Made by a program: the position numbers and the translations under genes
Origin: Phycisphaerae bacterium
GTDB lineage: Bacteria > Planctomycetota > Phycisphaerae > UBA1845
Assembly (NCBI GenBank): GCA_029260015.1
Contig: JAJDEB010000036.1
Location: 1 to 64,000 of the forward strand
Length of the DNA: 64,000 bases
Direction: 5' to 3'
Notes under the pieces: generated by a model
Databases searched by the model: none
Told to the model about the DNA's origin: nothing
What the model saw: the letters and a program-made list of their open reading frames with translations, nothing else
Shown: positions 53,359-63,421 of the stretch, one piece after another
Numbering within the stretch: the stretch's first letter is position 1
Layout of the letters: each line of letters opens with the position of its first letter

Positions 53359-56300
53359 TTACCCACTTGCCAACTGAGCGAGCGCCGAGAGCGACGACTG
53401 TTGGCCCTGCAACCCGGATATCACCGATTCGAGGTTGGCATACTGGCGTTCCAATTGGGCCCGTTTTCGTTCGAGTTGGTCATCAATTCGGGCAATCCGG
53501 TCATTGAGGTCCTCTTCACGATCACCGAGTGTCGCGCCGCGTCGGGAAAGCAACCCATCGCCCTCCGCCGACAGCTCTTCCAAGGCATTATCGATCACCG
53601 CCCCAACACCGACATCTGCAGCCGTAAAGAGTTGTTCGACGGCGGCTGGGTCTTCGGCGTACTTCTCGCGGAACCTCTCTTCGTCGAAACTGAGTCGCGC
53701 TCCATTTCCGAATTTGATGCCGACGGACGAAAGCGAATTCGTCCCGGGCGGGGCTCCTTCGAAGCGGCCGACCACAATTCGAGACAACCGCGTTTGAATT
53801 TGCGCGATCGCAGAATCGCCTAGGAGAAGGCCACGTTCTTCCGTCTCGGGATCAAAGGACGTGAGTTCGTCGGTACGGTCCATGACCCCGTTGTAATTGG
53901 AGACAAAACTATTGAGATCTTCGACGATGCTTTCGATGTCGCGGCTGATCGCGAGTGAAATCCGTTCGTCTGACGCGCTGTGCAGGTCAATGTCAACACC
54001 AGGCAGCACACCGCTCACGTTGTTCGACGAACTGGCCACCACCAGCGGACTGGTCGCCCCTTCGCCGCCGATCAGCAGCACCGCGTCCTGCGCTGCCACC
54101 AACGTATTGAGCTTCAGACCCGTGTCCCCCGCATCAACGATCAATTCCCCCTGGGTGCCTGTCACGCCTGAATTGAGCGAAAGCCTGTAAGGTGTCGCCG
54201 ATGCGCCGTCATTGATGACAGCCGCATTGAGATCGGGTGACGCGTCCGAAAGTTTCCGGGCGATGTCTTCGAGGGTATCGTCGGCTTCGACGTCAATGTG
54301 GATTTCAAACGAACCATCGATCGAAGGTATTCCCGTTTTCGACTCACCGGCGATTCTCAGATTCTCCGCCGTTGTGCCACCATTCCGATCGGTGATCGTG
54401 AGCTTGTTTAAACCGCCATTTGAATCCGCAATGGCGATGCCGTCGCCCGTCGCATTGATGGCGGCCGTAACTCCTCGAGGCGCGCCGGCTTCATTGATGG
54501 CGTCAATGACGTGCTGAAGTGTCGTGTCGCTCGAATCAATTTCAACCGTAAAGATCTCGCCAGTCGTCGTTTGAAACTCGACGGTTCCCGGGCGCACCCC
54601 TCTGCCGGAATTGAGGTCTTCCAGCCTGGTGCGCTCGGATATGTATTGCAGTTGAAGATTCTCGCCGTCGATGCTTTCTTCAAACGCACCAGCGATACCC
54701 AATTGCGTCGCCAGCGAGCCGGTGACATCGTTGATTTGTAACGTCGTTGTCGGTGTATCGGTGGAAACATCAACCAGTGAGATACCGTTACCTGCCGCAT
54801 TGAGCGACGCTTCAAGACCGGGGACGCCATTATTGATGCGCGACATGATGTCTTGAACAGTCTGGACACCAGTAAAGTCAATCGTAACCGGTGCTGCACC
54901 GTCGCGCGTGGCAAATGAGACTTCGTTGACGTCACCGAATTCAATCCCACTACCGCCATTGAGCGACTTGAGTAACACCGTGTTCAGACCGGCCATCAAA
55001 TCGCGCGAAACGGCAGGCACTCCAGGTTCATCGAAGACACCTTCGATTCCCAGGTCGGCAGCCGTCTTTGAAATTTTTCCGGAATCGTCTGCGAGCGCGG
55101 TGATGACCAGTGGGTCGGCACCGATCGCCGTGTCGCGTACGACGATCCCGTTACCGTTTAGTGATGCAACCACCGAACCATCGTTGCCCTCCGCGTAATT
55201 GATGGCCCTAAGCACATCGCCAATGCTTCCGATGCGATGAATGCCGTTTCCGATGAATGTGCTGGACAACGTGCTCTGGGCAATACCAAGGTCGCGGGCT
55301 CCGAAGCCCGACAAGTCCTCGATGATCAACTCCTGCTCGTTGTCTGATGACACTTCGTTGGTGTCGGTGATGCTGAGACTACCCACCCCGCCAATACCGA
55401 TACCGCTTGAAAGTTCGACGCCGAGGTTGCCACCATCGTCATCCGTTGCATTGTTGATCCGTTCGATGACTTCGCCAACGGTCTGAGCACCAGTCAAATC
55501 AACCGTACCGGTCTTACCCAGCCGATTGGTAATCTGAATCTCGCCAAGGCGCACACCGTTTCCGCTGTTGAGCACTTCGACGCGGGTCATCTCATTGATC
55601 AAACCCGACATCGAAACATTAAATGCCGTTCCGTTCGCCGATGAAATGCTGAACTCATCGCGCCCATCATGGCGCACACCGTTGCCATCGTTAAGAACCT
55701 TAAGCTGCGTTTTGTCGGATAGGAATTGGATGTTGCTGCCGGACAGCACGCCACCGGTCACCGGCCCATCCAGTCCGAGGTCAACCGACGTGAAACCATC
55801 GTTCAGGTCAATGACCCTGAGCGCACTCGTTCCACCGCTTTGGTCTTCCAAAATAATGCGATTACCTTCGACGCGCGCTTCCACCGCGATCTCGCCTTCG
55901 GTATTGATTTCACTCAATACGTCGTTGACCGTCACCGTGGCCGTCAGGTCGATCTCGGCGGAGTTTCCTGCCCCATCGGTAATTTCGATAATTCCCCGGC
56001 GCACACCTTCACCACCGTTGAGGTCACCCAGCTTCGTGGGTCTGGAAAGCTTGCCTTCCCCGATTTCAATCACGAGTTCGCCGGCACCGACTGGCGTCTT
56101 GTTCGGGTCGGCGAATCCGCCGCTGACCATCTGATGCGACGTCACCAAAGACTTCACGATCAAATCAACCACACCAGGCGACGCGCCGGCAGACGCGGTG
56201 GCTGTCAGAACATCTTCATCGCTGCTGTTGGCCTGGAATTGATTGAAGAACGTGGGATTGTTGATGCCCGAAACGCTGCTCTGCAAACCGAGGAGCCGGG

Positions 56301-56457
56301 CGTTCAATTCAAGGAAAGCTGTTCGCTGTGCCTGAACCTCGGTGAGTTGCCGAGTAAGGAGTTCGCGAGGCCGTGCCTGACTTGCAAGCAGCGACTCGAT
56401 GATCTCACTTGTCGGAAGTCCGGATGCGAGGCCGATTCCACTACTAATACTGCCCAT
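53359..56457 (-). CDS. fliD: Flagellar hook-associated protein 2 (FliD), enlarged
   Basis: Filament cap protein. The N terminus (ISSGIGLASGLPTSEIIESL, then a coiled segment to about residue 60) and C terminus (FVSNYNGVMDRTDELTSFD, coiled coil ending SQLERQYANLESVISGLQGQ) are typical FliD. The 1032-residue length is about double the common form. The excess is in the middle, where a Flagellin_IN-like motif recurs at least five times: LNGGEGVRRGIIEITD, LNDGNGVRHDG, LNSGNGVRLGEIQITN, LNGGSGIEFGDV, LNSGRGVRPGTVEF. Most copies are followed by a V..VI..IN line. GGGGAG precedes the ATG. A GCCGATAA string (56536-56529, minus) upstream resembles a sigma-28 -10 box. Confidence 0.93.
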   Translation of the reverse strand: MGSISSGIGLASGLPTSEIIESLLASQARPRELLTRQLTEVQAQRTAFLELNARLLGLQSSVSGINNPTFFNQFQANSSDEDVLTATASAGASPGVVDLIVKSLVTSHQMVSGGFADPNKTPVGAGELVIEIGEGKLSRPTKLGDLNGGEGVRRGIIEITDGAGNSAEIDLTATVTVNDVLSEINTEGEIAVEARVEGNRIILEDQSGGTSALRVIDLNDGFTSVDLGLDGPVTGGVLSGSNIQFLSDKTQLKVLNDGNGVRHDGRDEFSISSANGTAFNVSMSGLINEMTRVEVLNSGNGVRLGEIQITNRLGKTGTVDLTGAQTVGEVIERINNATDDDGGNLGVELSSGIGIGGVGSLSITDTNEVSSDNEQELIIEDLSGFGARDLGIAQSTLSSTFIGNGIHRIGSIGDVLRAINYAEGNDGSVVASLNGNGIVVRDTAIGADPLVITALADDSGKISKTAADLGIEGVFDEPGVPAVSRDLMAGLNTVLLKSLNGGSGIEFGDVNEVSFATRDGAAPVTIDFTGVQTVQDIMSRINNGVPGLEASLNAAGNGISLVDVSTDTPTTTLQINDVTGSLATQLGIAGAFEESIDGENLQLQYISERTRLEDLNSGRGVRPGTVEFQTTTGEIFTVEIDSSDTTLQHVIDAINEAGAPRGVTAAINATGDGIAIADSNGGLNKLTITDRNGGTTAENLRIAGESKTGIPSIDGSFEIHIDVEADDTLEDIARKLSDASPDLNAAVINDGASATPYRLSLNSGVTGTQGELIVDAGDTGLKLNTLVAAQDAVLLIGGEGATSPLVVASSSNNVSGVLPGVDIDLHSASDERISLAISRDIESIVEDLNSFVSNYNGVMDRTDELTSFDPETEERGLLLGDSAIAQIQTRLSRIVVGRFEGAPPGTNSLSSVGIKFGNGARLSFDEERFREKYAEDPAAVEQLFTAADVGVGAVIDNALEELSAEGDGLLSRRGATLGDREEDLNDRIARIDDQLERKRAQLERQYANLESVISGLQGQQSSLSALAQLASG

Positions 56458-56575
56458 CTGATTGATCTCCCCATCGAAGTATCAAATCTGCGACGAGACC
56501 ACGGCGCGTGCAGGTTTTCCTGCATTGGTTATCGGCAGGGTTGGGCGGCGCACTCGAAGGTCATCGGCGAATGCG

Positions 56576-56611
56576 CAAAAAGACGCCGCGAAACCGAAGT
56601 CCGCGGCGTCT
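56576..56611 (-). terminator. Rho-independent terminator of the first flagellin gene
   Basis: AGACGCCGCG (56581-56590) pairs perfectly with CGCGGCGTCT (56602-56611). On the minus strand the stem is followed by TTTT (56580-56577). It lies 51 bp past the flagellin stop and separates it from fliD. Confidence 0.9.
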
Positions 56612-56661
56612 GATGGTGGTTTTTGATTTGTGCGTCAACCGGTCAGTTGCGATCCGACCGA

Positions 56662-58083
56662 CTACCCGAGGAGCCCCAACACTGCCTGCGGCAATGAATT
56701 CGATATCTGCAACGTGTTCTGCGTACTCTGGAACAGAATCTGTGCCCGCGTCAATGCCGAAACTTCCGTGGCGATGTCTGCGTCGCGGATGATCGATTCA
56801 GATGCGCTGACGTTTTCCAGCGCGATCTGCTGACTGCGAATGTTGGTTTCGATCTGGTTCTTCTGGAGACTTCCAAGTCGCCCTCGTGCGGTCGCAACCT
56901 GATTGATTGCTTCGGACACGATATTCTGAGCCGCAATAAAATTCTTCCCTTTGACCTCGTTGGTACCACCACTCTTGATGCTGTTGAGGAAACCAATCAC
57001 GCTGTTCCCAAGCGAGCCCGAAGAGACCGAATTGATACCAATGCTGACCTGGGAAGCCGGTGTCACTGACGGTCCAAGCTGGAACGTTGATCCACCACCG
57101 GTCACGTCGAAGGTCGTATTGGTCGCAGATTGAGCAAACGCCTGCGAGAGATAGAAGCGGCCGTCCAGGCCATTTGTACGAATGTTGATGCGGAGCCCGC
57201 GTGCGTCTGCAACCTGCCCATTGACCAGCACGGTCGGATCGACGCCCTTGTCCTCAACGGCGGCGGCTCCTGCGGCATAGTTGGAATCACCCAGGAATGT
57301 TCCGCTGAGCGTTTTGATCTTAACAAAGGATTCGCTGCCAAACGTATTGCTGTTGATCGTCAGGACACTACCGCTCACACTTGCTGAGAGCCCGGTCGTA
57401 TCCGAGACCGCATTGATACTGGTTTGGATTTGGGCGATGGTTGTTCCCGAAGCAAACGAAAGGATTTCGGTTCCCTGTTTTCCGGTGATTTCAATCGCCG
57501 CCGCTCCGGTTGCTGATGCGGTGATCTGCTGCGACGCGGCTTCTGCTGATGCGGTCACCTGAACGACAACGTTACGAACGCCATTCTCGGGTACCTTGGC
57601 ACTGAACACCGAAACGGACTCAAGGCTGGTCGTGTTCACGCCGGAAACGGTATATCCCAAACTACCGTCTAGCAGTTTCTTGGAACCGAAAGATGTCGTG
57701 TTGGCGATGCGATCGATACTGGCAATCAGTGAGTCGATTTCCAACTGGTTGGCTTCGACCTCTTCGGGTGACAACGCGCCGTCGTTCGCCGAACTGACCA
57801 GCAGCGCTCGCAGGTCGAGCAGCAAACTCGACGTTTCGTTGATCGCCCCTTCCGCCGTAGACACAACGTTGATCGCTCGTTGCGAGTTGTCAATCGCTTG
57901 ATCGATTGCTTTGATTTCGCTGCGAAGGATTTCCGATGCGATCAGCCCGGCTGGATCGTCCTTACCACGGTTGATCCGCAGTCCGGTTGCCAGCCGTTCC
58001 AGCCTCGTTTGCAGATCATTGGTATTGGTCCGCAAACGCCCTTGGGCGATCATAGAAGGTATGTTGGTATTGATGCGCGTCAT
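56662..58083 (-). CDS. Flagellin, copy A
   Basis: A 473-residue flagellar filament subunit. The N-terminal D0/D1 helices read TRINTNIPSMIAQGRLRTNTNDLQ and ERLATGLRINRGKDDPAGLI, and the C-terminal D0 helix ends TLQISNSLPQAVLGLLG. The middle has a variable domain with a Flagellin_IN-type segment (ILSFASGTTIAQIQTSINAV). The start at 58083 has GGAGG six bases upstream; earlier in-frame codons overlap that site. It shares ends and layout with copy B but differs in the middle. It has its own terminator and a promoter-like motif, so it is a separate transcript from copy B. Confidence 0.95.
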   Translation of the reverse strand: MTRINTNIPSMIAQGRLRTNTNDLQTRLERLATGLRINRGKDDPAGLIASEILRSEIKAIDQAIDNSQRAINVVSTAEGAINETSSLLLDLRALLVSSANDGALSPEEVEANQLEIDSLIASIDRIANTTSFGSKKLLDGSLGYTVSGVNTTSLESVSVFSAKVPENGVRNVVVQVTASAEAASQQITASATGAAAIEITGKQGTEILSFASGTTIAQIQTSINAVSDTTGLSASVSGSVLTINSNTFGSESFVKIKTLSGTFLGDSNYAAGAAAVEDKGVDPTVLVNGQVADARGLRINIRTNGLDGRFYLSQAFAQSATNTTFDVTGGGSTFQLGPSVTPASQVSIGINSVSSGSLGNSVIGFLNSIKSGGTNEVKGKNFIAAQNIVSEAINQVATARGRLGSLQKNQIETNIRSQQIALENVSASESIIRDADIATEVSALTRAQILFQSTQNTLQISNSLPQAVLGLLG

Positions 58084-58256
58084 TGACATCCTCCGTGATG
58101 CTGACAACCCGCCGGTCGCCATGTTGTCACGCCACCTTGCGCGACTTTTTTTCTATTTGGCGAATATCAATCGCCGATGTATCGACCCGTTTTGAATCCT
58201 CTGAAATCAGTCGAATGACGCCATTGCCAAGCTGCCGATTTCAGTGCTACACCGCT

Positions 58257-58285
58257 TCGTCGTCGCGCCGGGACCGACCCTTTAG
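58257..58285 (-). promoter_or_regulatory. Candidate flagellar (sigma-28-type) promoter of flagellin A
   Basis: On the minus strand CTAAAGGGT (58285-58277) is followed after 12 bp by GACGACGA (58264-58257). The same CTAAAGGGT with a 12-bp spacer and GTCGATGC lies before flagellin B. The pattern resembles the sigma-28 consensus TAAAGTTT-N11-GCCGATAA. It lies about 175 bp before the ATG and just beyond the flagellin B terminator. Confidence 0.4.
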
Positions 58286-58327
58286 ATAAATCCCGTCTGC
58301 CTATGAAGTTGCCAACTTATGGGACCC

Positions 58328-58367
58328 AAAGAAAAACCGCCCGGACGAACTTTGTCGCCCGGGCGGT
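58328..58367 (-). terminator. Rho-independent terminator of flagellin B
   Basis: ACCGCCCGG (58336-58344) pairs with CCGGGCGGT (58359-58367), and inner bases extend the stem imperfectly. On the minus strand it is followed by TTTTTCTTT (58335-58328). It lies 35 bp past the gene's stop. Confidence 0.9.
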
Positions 58368-58401
58368 ATTGAATGTCGAATTCGGCGGACCGATAAACGT
58401 C

Positions 58402-59817
58402 CTATTGGAGGAGCGCCAGTACACTTTGCGGCTGAGCGTTTGCGAGTTGTAAAGTAGAAGTTGCCGAGTTCACGAGAATCTGTGCTCTGGTCAGGGCGCT
58501 GGTGGCTTCTGCGAAATCTGTATCGCGGATCGCACTTTCTGCGGCTGCCGTGTTCTCCAACGTAACCAGCAATGAATTGACGGCTGTACTCAGCGTGTTT
58601 TTCTGGAACCCGCCGATACGCCCTCGCAGCGTGGATACCTGTTCCTGAGCGGCGCGTACGACGCGCTGTGCGGTTGCAAAGTTTTTGGACTTTAGGTCAT
58701 TGCCGGAACCACTCTGTAGTGTGGTCAGGAATCCGCTGACACGATCACCGAGCGACCCAGTTGAAACCGACTGCAATCCAATGGTCTCGATACCCACAAG
58801 ACTCACATCAGGCGAGATTGCGAATCGAGCACCACCACCGGTGATGTCAAACGAAGTGCTTGCACCTGAGGTCGAAGCGAACGTCGCGTCCAGTGCAATC
58901 TTGGCAGACAGCGATCCGGTATTGACCGACGCTTCAAGACCGTTCACGTTCGCAACTGCACCGTTGATTGTGATCGTTCCGTCTACACCTGCGCTGTTGT
59001 TACCGCTCAGCGATAATGCCCCTGAAAGTACCTCGACCGATACCACAGCATCGGTCCCGTAGTCGGTACTTGTGAAGAACAGATTGCCACCACTGGTCAC
59101 TGCCGAAACACCGGTAAGTTGGGTGCTGGTGTTGATTGCTGTCGCAATGCTTGCAAGCGTCGTTCCCGATGCAAAGCTGAAATTCTCAGTCCCATAGGAA
59201 CCACCTACTTCGATCGTCGTCACCGCGGAGAGTGAACCACCCGCTCCGCCACCGACCGCACTGACTGAAGCGAATTGCGATGCGGTTACCACATCGATAG
59301 CCACCTGGCGGGACGCACCCTCGGGAATCTTCACCGAGTTGATTTGTGCGTCAGACACTGCACTTGCAGCGACACCGGAGGTGGTGAATTCAAACCCGCC
59401 GCCCAATAACTTCGATCCATTGAAGGATGCGGTATTGGAAATCCGGTCAATGGACGAAAGAATGGCGTCGATTTGAACCTGGTTGGCCTGCACTTCCGCC
59501 TCGCTGAGACCGGCTTCGTTGGCGCTTCGATCGACCAGATCTTCAAGATCGAGCAGCAGCCGATTGACTTCCTGAAGCGCACCTTCGGCAATTGAAAGCA
59601 CGTTGTCAGCCCTGCGTGCGTTGTCGATAGCCGCCGAAATCGCGACTTTCTCGGACCGCAACGACTCCGACCCGATCAATCCGGCTGGATCATCCGCGCC
59701 ACTGTTGATCCGCAAACCCGTACTCAAGCGTGTCAATGATTCATTGAGCGCTTTGTTTTGCGATCCAAGGACACGCTGAGCAATCAGCGATTGAACATTG
59801 GTGACGATTCGACTCAT
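58402..59817 (-). CDS. Flagellin, copy B
   Basis: A 471-residue flagellin paralogue. N-terminal SRIVTNVQSLIAQRVLGSQNKAL and TRLSTGLRINSGADDPAGLIGSE and C-terminal STLQLANAQPQSVLALLQ are conserved D0/D1 parts. The variable centre contains a segment like that of copy A (NFSFASGTTLASIATAINTS). The start at 59817 has GGAGAG seven bases upstream, and seven further in-frame codons above it are not needed. Its terminator (58328-58367) isolates it from copy A. The two flagellins probably share one filament or are used at different stages, which is inference. Confidence 0.95.
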   Translation of the reverse strand: MSRIVTNVQSLIAQRVLGSQNKALNESLTRLSTGLRINSGADDPAGLIGSESLRSEKVAISAAIDNARRADNVLSIAEGALQEVNRLLLDLEDLVDRSANEAGLSEAEVQANQVQIDAILSSIDRISNTASFNGSKLLGGGFEFTTSGVAASAVSDAQINSVKIPEGASRQVAIDVVTASQFASVSAVGGGAGGSLSAVTTIEVGGSYGTENFSFASGTTLASIATAINTSTQLTGVSAVTSGGNLFFTSTDYGTDAVVSVEVLSGALSLSGNNSAGVDGTITINGAVANVNGLEASVNTGSLSAKIALDATFASTSGASTSFDITGGGARFAISPDVSLVGIETIGLQSVSTGSLGDRVSGFLTTLQSGSGNDLKSKNFATAQRVVRAAQEQVSTLRGRIGGFQKNTLSTAVNSLLVTLENTAAAESAIRDTDFAEATSALTRAQILVNSATSTLQLANAQPQSVLALLQ

Positions 59818-59959
59818 CTTGTCTCTCCAGGAGGCCACCGACCTTGCGGTGACCGAACTGCAATTTGATACATAACGGCGTCTTCATCTCGACGCCCGCT
59901 AATGGCGAATCACGTCCGAATCCACAATGAACATCTGATTCGATCGGTACGCAATTCAC

Positions 59960-59988
59960 GCATCGACTTGCCAATAAACACCCTTTAG
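59960..59988 (-). promoter_or_regulatory. Candidate flagellar (sigma-28-type) promoter of flagellin B
   Basis: On the minus strand CTAAAGGGT (59988-59980) is followed after 12 bp by GTCGATGC (59967-59960), about 143 bp before the ATG. The -35-like part is identical to that before flagellin A, while the -10-like part agrees with GCCGATAA at five of eight positions. Confidence 0.45.
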
Positions 59989-60442
59989 GTGATTTGTCGG
60001 ACGTTGATTTTTCCGATTCATTCGGACCCCATATGCGGACGCGTGCAGCAAAAGGCTGAAATGCAATCCGATATCAAACTGCGATGGTGTGTTGTTTTAT
60101 TGGCCGAACGGATCGTGCGTCCCAAAACCAACGGTCAGAAATAAAATGGCCTCAAAGAACGTGGCAAGGCATGACGCAGATTTCCGGACTGATTGAACGT
60201 GATATTCAGACGCGAACGTCGTATTGCAGGGACGTTGGGCGGCAGCGTCATTCCGAAAATCACGCAATTCTGCGTTGAAGTTGCTCGGACGCATAAATAT
60301 CACCTTAACGTCCACGATTCAAAAACCAGTCATTTCAACTGGCTTGACCGTCTCATATTGGCCCGCTAGCTTGCCATTTGTAAACCGTTGAATAAGACGG
60401 TTATCGCGATGACGAGTTGCAAAGGGACGGCGCAATCGCCCC
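59989..60442. other. Intergenic region between flagellin B and cysD
   Basis: About 450 bp without a supported gene. One 64-codon frame at 60084-60278 has no ribosome site and an unlikely composition. TTGACC near 60343 with TAGCTT 17 bp on could be a weak cysD promoter. No repeat, riboswitch-like fold or RNA gene was recognised. Confidence 0.5.
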
Positions 60443-61354
60443 ATGACCGGATACAACCTGACCCATCTAAAACAGTTGGAGGCGGAAAGCATCTTCATCC
60501 TCAGGGAGGTGGCTGCGGAGTTTGAGCGCCCAGTAATGATGTACTCGATCGGCAAAGATTCTGCCGTGATGCTACAACTTGCAATCAAAGCGTTTTACCC
60601 GGCAAAACCGCCCTTTCCGTTGCTGCACGTTGATACGACCTGGAAGTTTCGGGACATGATTCGTTTTCGCGATGAGTACATTCGCGACGAATTGGGACTC
60701 GATTTGATTGTCCACACCAATGAACAGGGCGTGAAAGACGGCGTCACTCCGTTTACGCACGGCAGCAAAAACTATACCAACATCATGAAGACAGACGGCC
60801 TTAAGCAGGCGCTTGCGAAGGGCCGCTTCGACGCAGCGTTTGGCGGTGCCCGCCGCGATGAAGAAAAGTCGCGTGCCAAAGAGCGCGTCTATTCATTTCG
60901 CGATCGCAATCACACATGGGAACCAAAGAACCAGCGCCCGGAATTGTGGAACCTGTACAACGGATCGATCAACGAAGGCGAAAGCATTCGCGTGTTTCCG
61001 CTGTCGAACTGGACTGAACTCGACGTGTGGCAGTATATCCACCTTGAAAAAATACCAATCGTACCGCTCTACTACGCAGCAATGCGTCCGATCGTCAAAC
61101 GAAACGGAACGCTTATCATGGTGGACGATGAACGAATGCAACTCGAAGATGGCGAACAACCCGAAATGAAGATGGTTCGTTTTCGGACCTTGGGGTGCTA
61201 TCCGCTTTCCGGCGCGGAAGAGTCCACCGCGACGACACTTCCGGAGATCATTCAAGAGATGCTGCTGACCAGACATTCCGAGCGGCAGGGCCGGCTCATC
61301 GATTACGACCAGTCCGGATCGATGGAAGCCAAAAAACGTGAGGGGTACTTTTAG
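60443..61354 (+). CDS. cysD: Sulfate adenylyltransferase subunit 2 (CysD)
   Basis: Catalytic subunit of ATP sulfurylase, making adenosine 5'-phosphosulfate from sulfate and ATP. The 303-residue protein has the PP-loop-type site [53 protein letters not shown] and [15 protein letters not shown], then a Ser/Thr-rich end ([20 protein letters not shown]). Length is that of E. coli CysD. It stands 14 bp before cysNC, so the two subunits are co-transcribed. The ribosome site is poor, with AAAGGGA placed rather far upstream. Confidence 0.96.
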   Translation: MTGYNLTHLKQLEAESIFILREVAAEFERPVMMYSIGKDSAVMLQLAIKAFYPAKPPFPLLHVDTTWKFRDMIRFRDEYIRDELGLDLIVHTNEQGVKDGVTPFTHGSKNYTNIMKTDGLKQALAKGRFDAAFGGARRDEEKSRAKERVYSFRDRNHTWEPKNQRPELWNLYNGSINEGESIRVFPLSNWTELDVWQYIHLEKIPIVPLYYAAMRPIVKRNGTLIMVDDERMQLEDGEQPEMKMVRFRTLGCYPLSGAEESTATTLPEIIQEMLLTRHSERQGRLIDYDQSGSMEAKKREGYF

Positions 61355-61368
61355 TTCCGGCGTGAATC

Positions 61369-63306
61369 ATGTCGCATCAATCTGAGTTAATTAGCACTGA
61401 TATTGACGCTTACCTCGCACAGCACGAGCGCAAGGAACTTCTGCGCCTGCTTACCTGCGGCAGCGTGGACGACGGCAAAAGCACGCTCATTGGTCGCCTG
61501 CTCCATGACTCGAAAATGATCTATGAAGATCAGCTCGAATCGATCAAAGCCGACAGCGTCAAATCCGGCACCACCGGCGAAGATGTGGACCTCGCCCTCC
61601 TCGTCGATGGCCTGCAAGCCGAACGTGAACAAGGCATCACCATCGATGTGGCCTATCGCTACTTCTCAACTTCGCGTCGAAAGTTCATCATCGCCGACAC
61701 CCCCGGTCACGAACAGTACACGCGAAACATGGTCACCGGCGCATCGACCTGCGACCTGGCGATCATTCTGATCGACGCCCGACATGGCGTCGTCACGCAA
61801 ACCAGGCGACACAGCTTCATTGCATCGCTTCTCGGCATCAAGCATATCCTCGTTGCCGTCAACAAAATGGACCTGGTGGATTATCGCGAAGAAGACTTTG
61901 AAAAAATCAAAGGCGTCTATCGCAGTTTTTCGGCGAACCTGAGCATCAAAGACGTTCAATATCTGCCCATCTCGGCGCTTCGCGGCGACAACGTTGTCGA
62001 TGCCAGCGGAAACATGCCGTGGTTTCGCGGCAGCACGTTGATGCACTATCTGGAAAACGTCCACATCGCCGCCGACCGCAACCTGACTGAACTTCGATTT
62101 CCCATTCAGTACGTCAATCGCCCGACGCACGATTTCCGCGGATACTGCGGGACCATCGCGTCGGGCATCGTTCGTCCCGGCGACGAAATAACGATTCTTC
62201 CTTCGCGAACACCGAACACGGTCAAGAGCATCGCCACCAGCGAAGGTGAACTCGACGAAGCATTCGCAGGGATGGCCGTCACCCTAAGGCTTGCCCTTGA
62301 AGTCGATGCCAGTCGCGGTGATATGATCGTCGGAACCGATAACCTGCCCAAGAGCGATCAAAAGTTTGAGGCCATGATGGTATGGATGGCTGAAGAACCG
62401 ATGGTTCCGGGAAAGCAATACATCGTCAAACACACCACCAAAAAAACGTTCGGAAGCGTTTCCACATTGCTCTATCGCGTCGACGTCAATTCACTTGAAA
62501 GACAAGCCGCCCCCACGCTTTCGCTCAATGAAATCGGCAGGTGTAAGATGACGCTGACCCAACCGATCATGTTTGACGACTATCAACGCAACCGGGCAAC
62601 CGGCGCGTTCATCCTGATCGATCGCGTGACCAACGGAACGGTTGGCGCTGGAATGATCGTTGAAGCGACGCCCGGTGATTCTCGCGCTGACCATTGGGAC
62701 ACCGAACCCCAAAGCGACAAACTCGCGTCGTCGGCCAGCTTCGTCACGCCGAAGGAACGCGCCGCTCGCTTTGGCCAGCAAGGCGTTACCGTCCTGCTCA
62801 CCGGGCTCACCGGCGCGGGAAAGACCACGACAGCCTACGCCCTCGAACGACGCCTGTTTGAGTTGGGCCGAGCCTGCACGGTGCTGGACGGCCAAAACAT
62901 GCGCAAGGGCATCAGCAAAGACCTCGGTTTTTCTGCCGACGAACGCTCGGAAAATCTGCGCCGCAGCGCCGAAGTCGCGAAACTGATCAACGATGCCGGA
63001 CTGATCGCCATCTGCGCATTCGTCGCCCCCAACAAACTCGCCCGCCGCCGCGCCCGCGAAGTCATCGGCAGCGATCGCTTCATCGTCGTCCACCTGTCAG
63101 CCCCCATCGAAGTCTGCCGCGAACGCGACCAAGAGGGACTGTACGCACTAGCCGACTCCGGCCAAGTCGCCAACTTCCCCGGCGTAAGCTACCAATACGA
63201 AGCCCCCGAAAAAGCGCAACTCGTTCTACCAACCCACGAAATCTCAGTAACAGAAGCGGTAGACCGCATCGTCGCCCTGCTCGACAAGCGCGACATCATT
63301 ACCTAG
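61369..63306 (+). CDS. cysNC: Bifunctional sulfate adenylyltransferase GTPase / APS kinase (CysNC)
   Basis: A 645-residue fusion. The N-terminal CysN GTPase has [21 protein letters not shown] (G1), a [11 protein letters not shown] switch, [13 protein letters not shown] (G3) and VNKMDLV (G4), followed by EF-Tu-like beta-barrels to about residue 440. The APS kinase part begins near 460, with P-loop [18 protein letters not shown], then [21 protein letters not shown] and the [13 protein letters not shown] end. It uses DGQNMR where CysC proteins usually have DGDNVR, as in many CysNC fusions. With CysD it makes PAPS. No PAPS reductase (cysH) is adjacent, so PAPS may feed assimilation elsewhere or sulfation of glycans. 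Confidence 0.96.
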   Translation: MSHQSELISTDIDAYLAQHERKELLRLLTCGSVDDGKSTLIGRLLHDSKMIYEDQLESIKADSVKSGTTGEDVDLALLVDGLQAEREQGITIDVAYRYFSTSRRKFIIADTPGHEQYTRNMVTGASTCDLAIILIDARHGVVTQTRRHSFIASLLGIKHILVAVNKMDLVDYREEDFEKIKGVYRSFSANLSIKDVQYLPISALRGDNVVDASGNMPWFRGSTLMHYLENVHIAADRNLTELRFPIQYVNRPTHDFRGYCGTIASGIVRPGDEITILPSRTPNTVKSIATSEGELDEAFAGMAVTLRLALEVDASRGDMIVGTDNLPKSDQKFEAMMVWMAEEPMVPGKQYIVKHTTKKTFGSVSTLLYRVDVNSLERQAAPTLSLNEIGRCKMTLTQPIMFDDYQRNRATGAFILIDRVTNGTVGAGMIVEATPGDSRADHWDTEPQSDKLASSASFVTPKERAARFGQQGVTVLLTGLTGAGKTTTAYALERRLFELGRACTVLDGQNMRKGISKDLGFSADERSENLRRSAEVAKLINDAGLIAICAFVAPNKLARRRAREVIGSDRFIVVHLSAPIEVCRERDQEGLYALADSGQVANFPGVSYQYEAPEKAQLVLPTHEISVTEAVDRIVALLDKRDIIT

Positions 63307-63421
63307 TATCGGTGCTTCAACTCGGGAGATGCGCGTCGGGCTAAGCAAACGGTTTCCCAGTCGTCTGAAGACCCGAATCTGCGCAGCTCACTGGGCCACG
63401 CAATATTGGGCGAGCGATTAC

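Noticed and set aside
56529..56555. Full sigma-28 promoter before fliD
   Set aside because: The -10-like GCCGATAA is perfect, but no TAAA-type -35 lies at the right distance; only mentioned with fliD.
60084..60278. 64-codon frame before cysD
   Set aside because: No ribosome site, Arg/Gln-rich random-looking translation, not conserved-looking.
62491..63093. 200-codon minus-strand frame opposite the APS kinase domain
   Set aside because: Overlaps the P-loop and other conserved motifs of cysNC on the plus strand.
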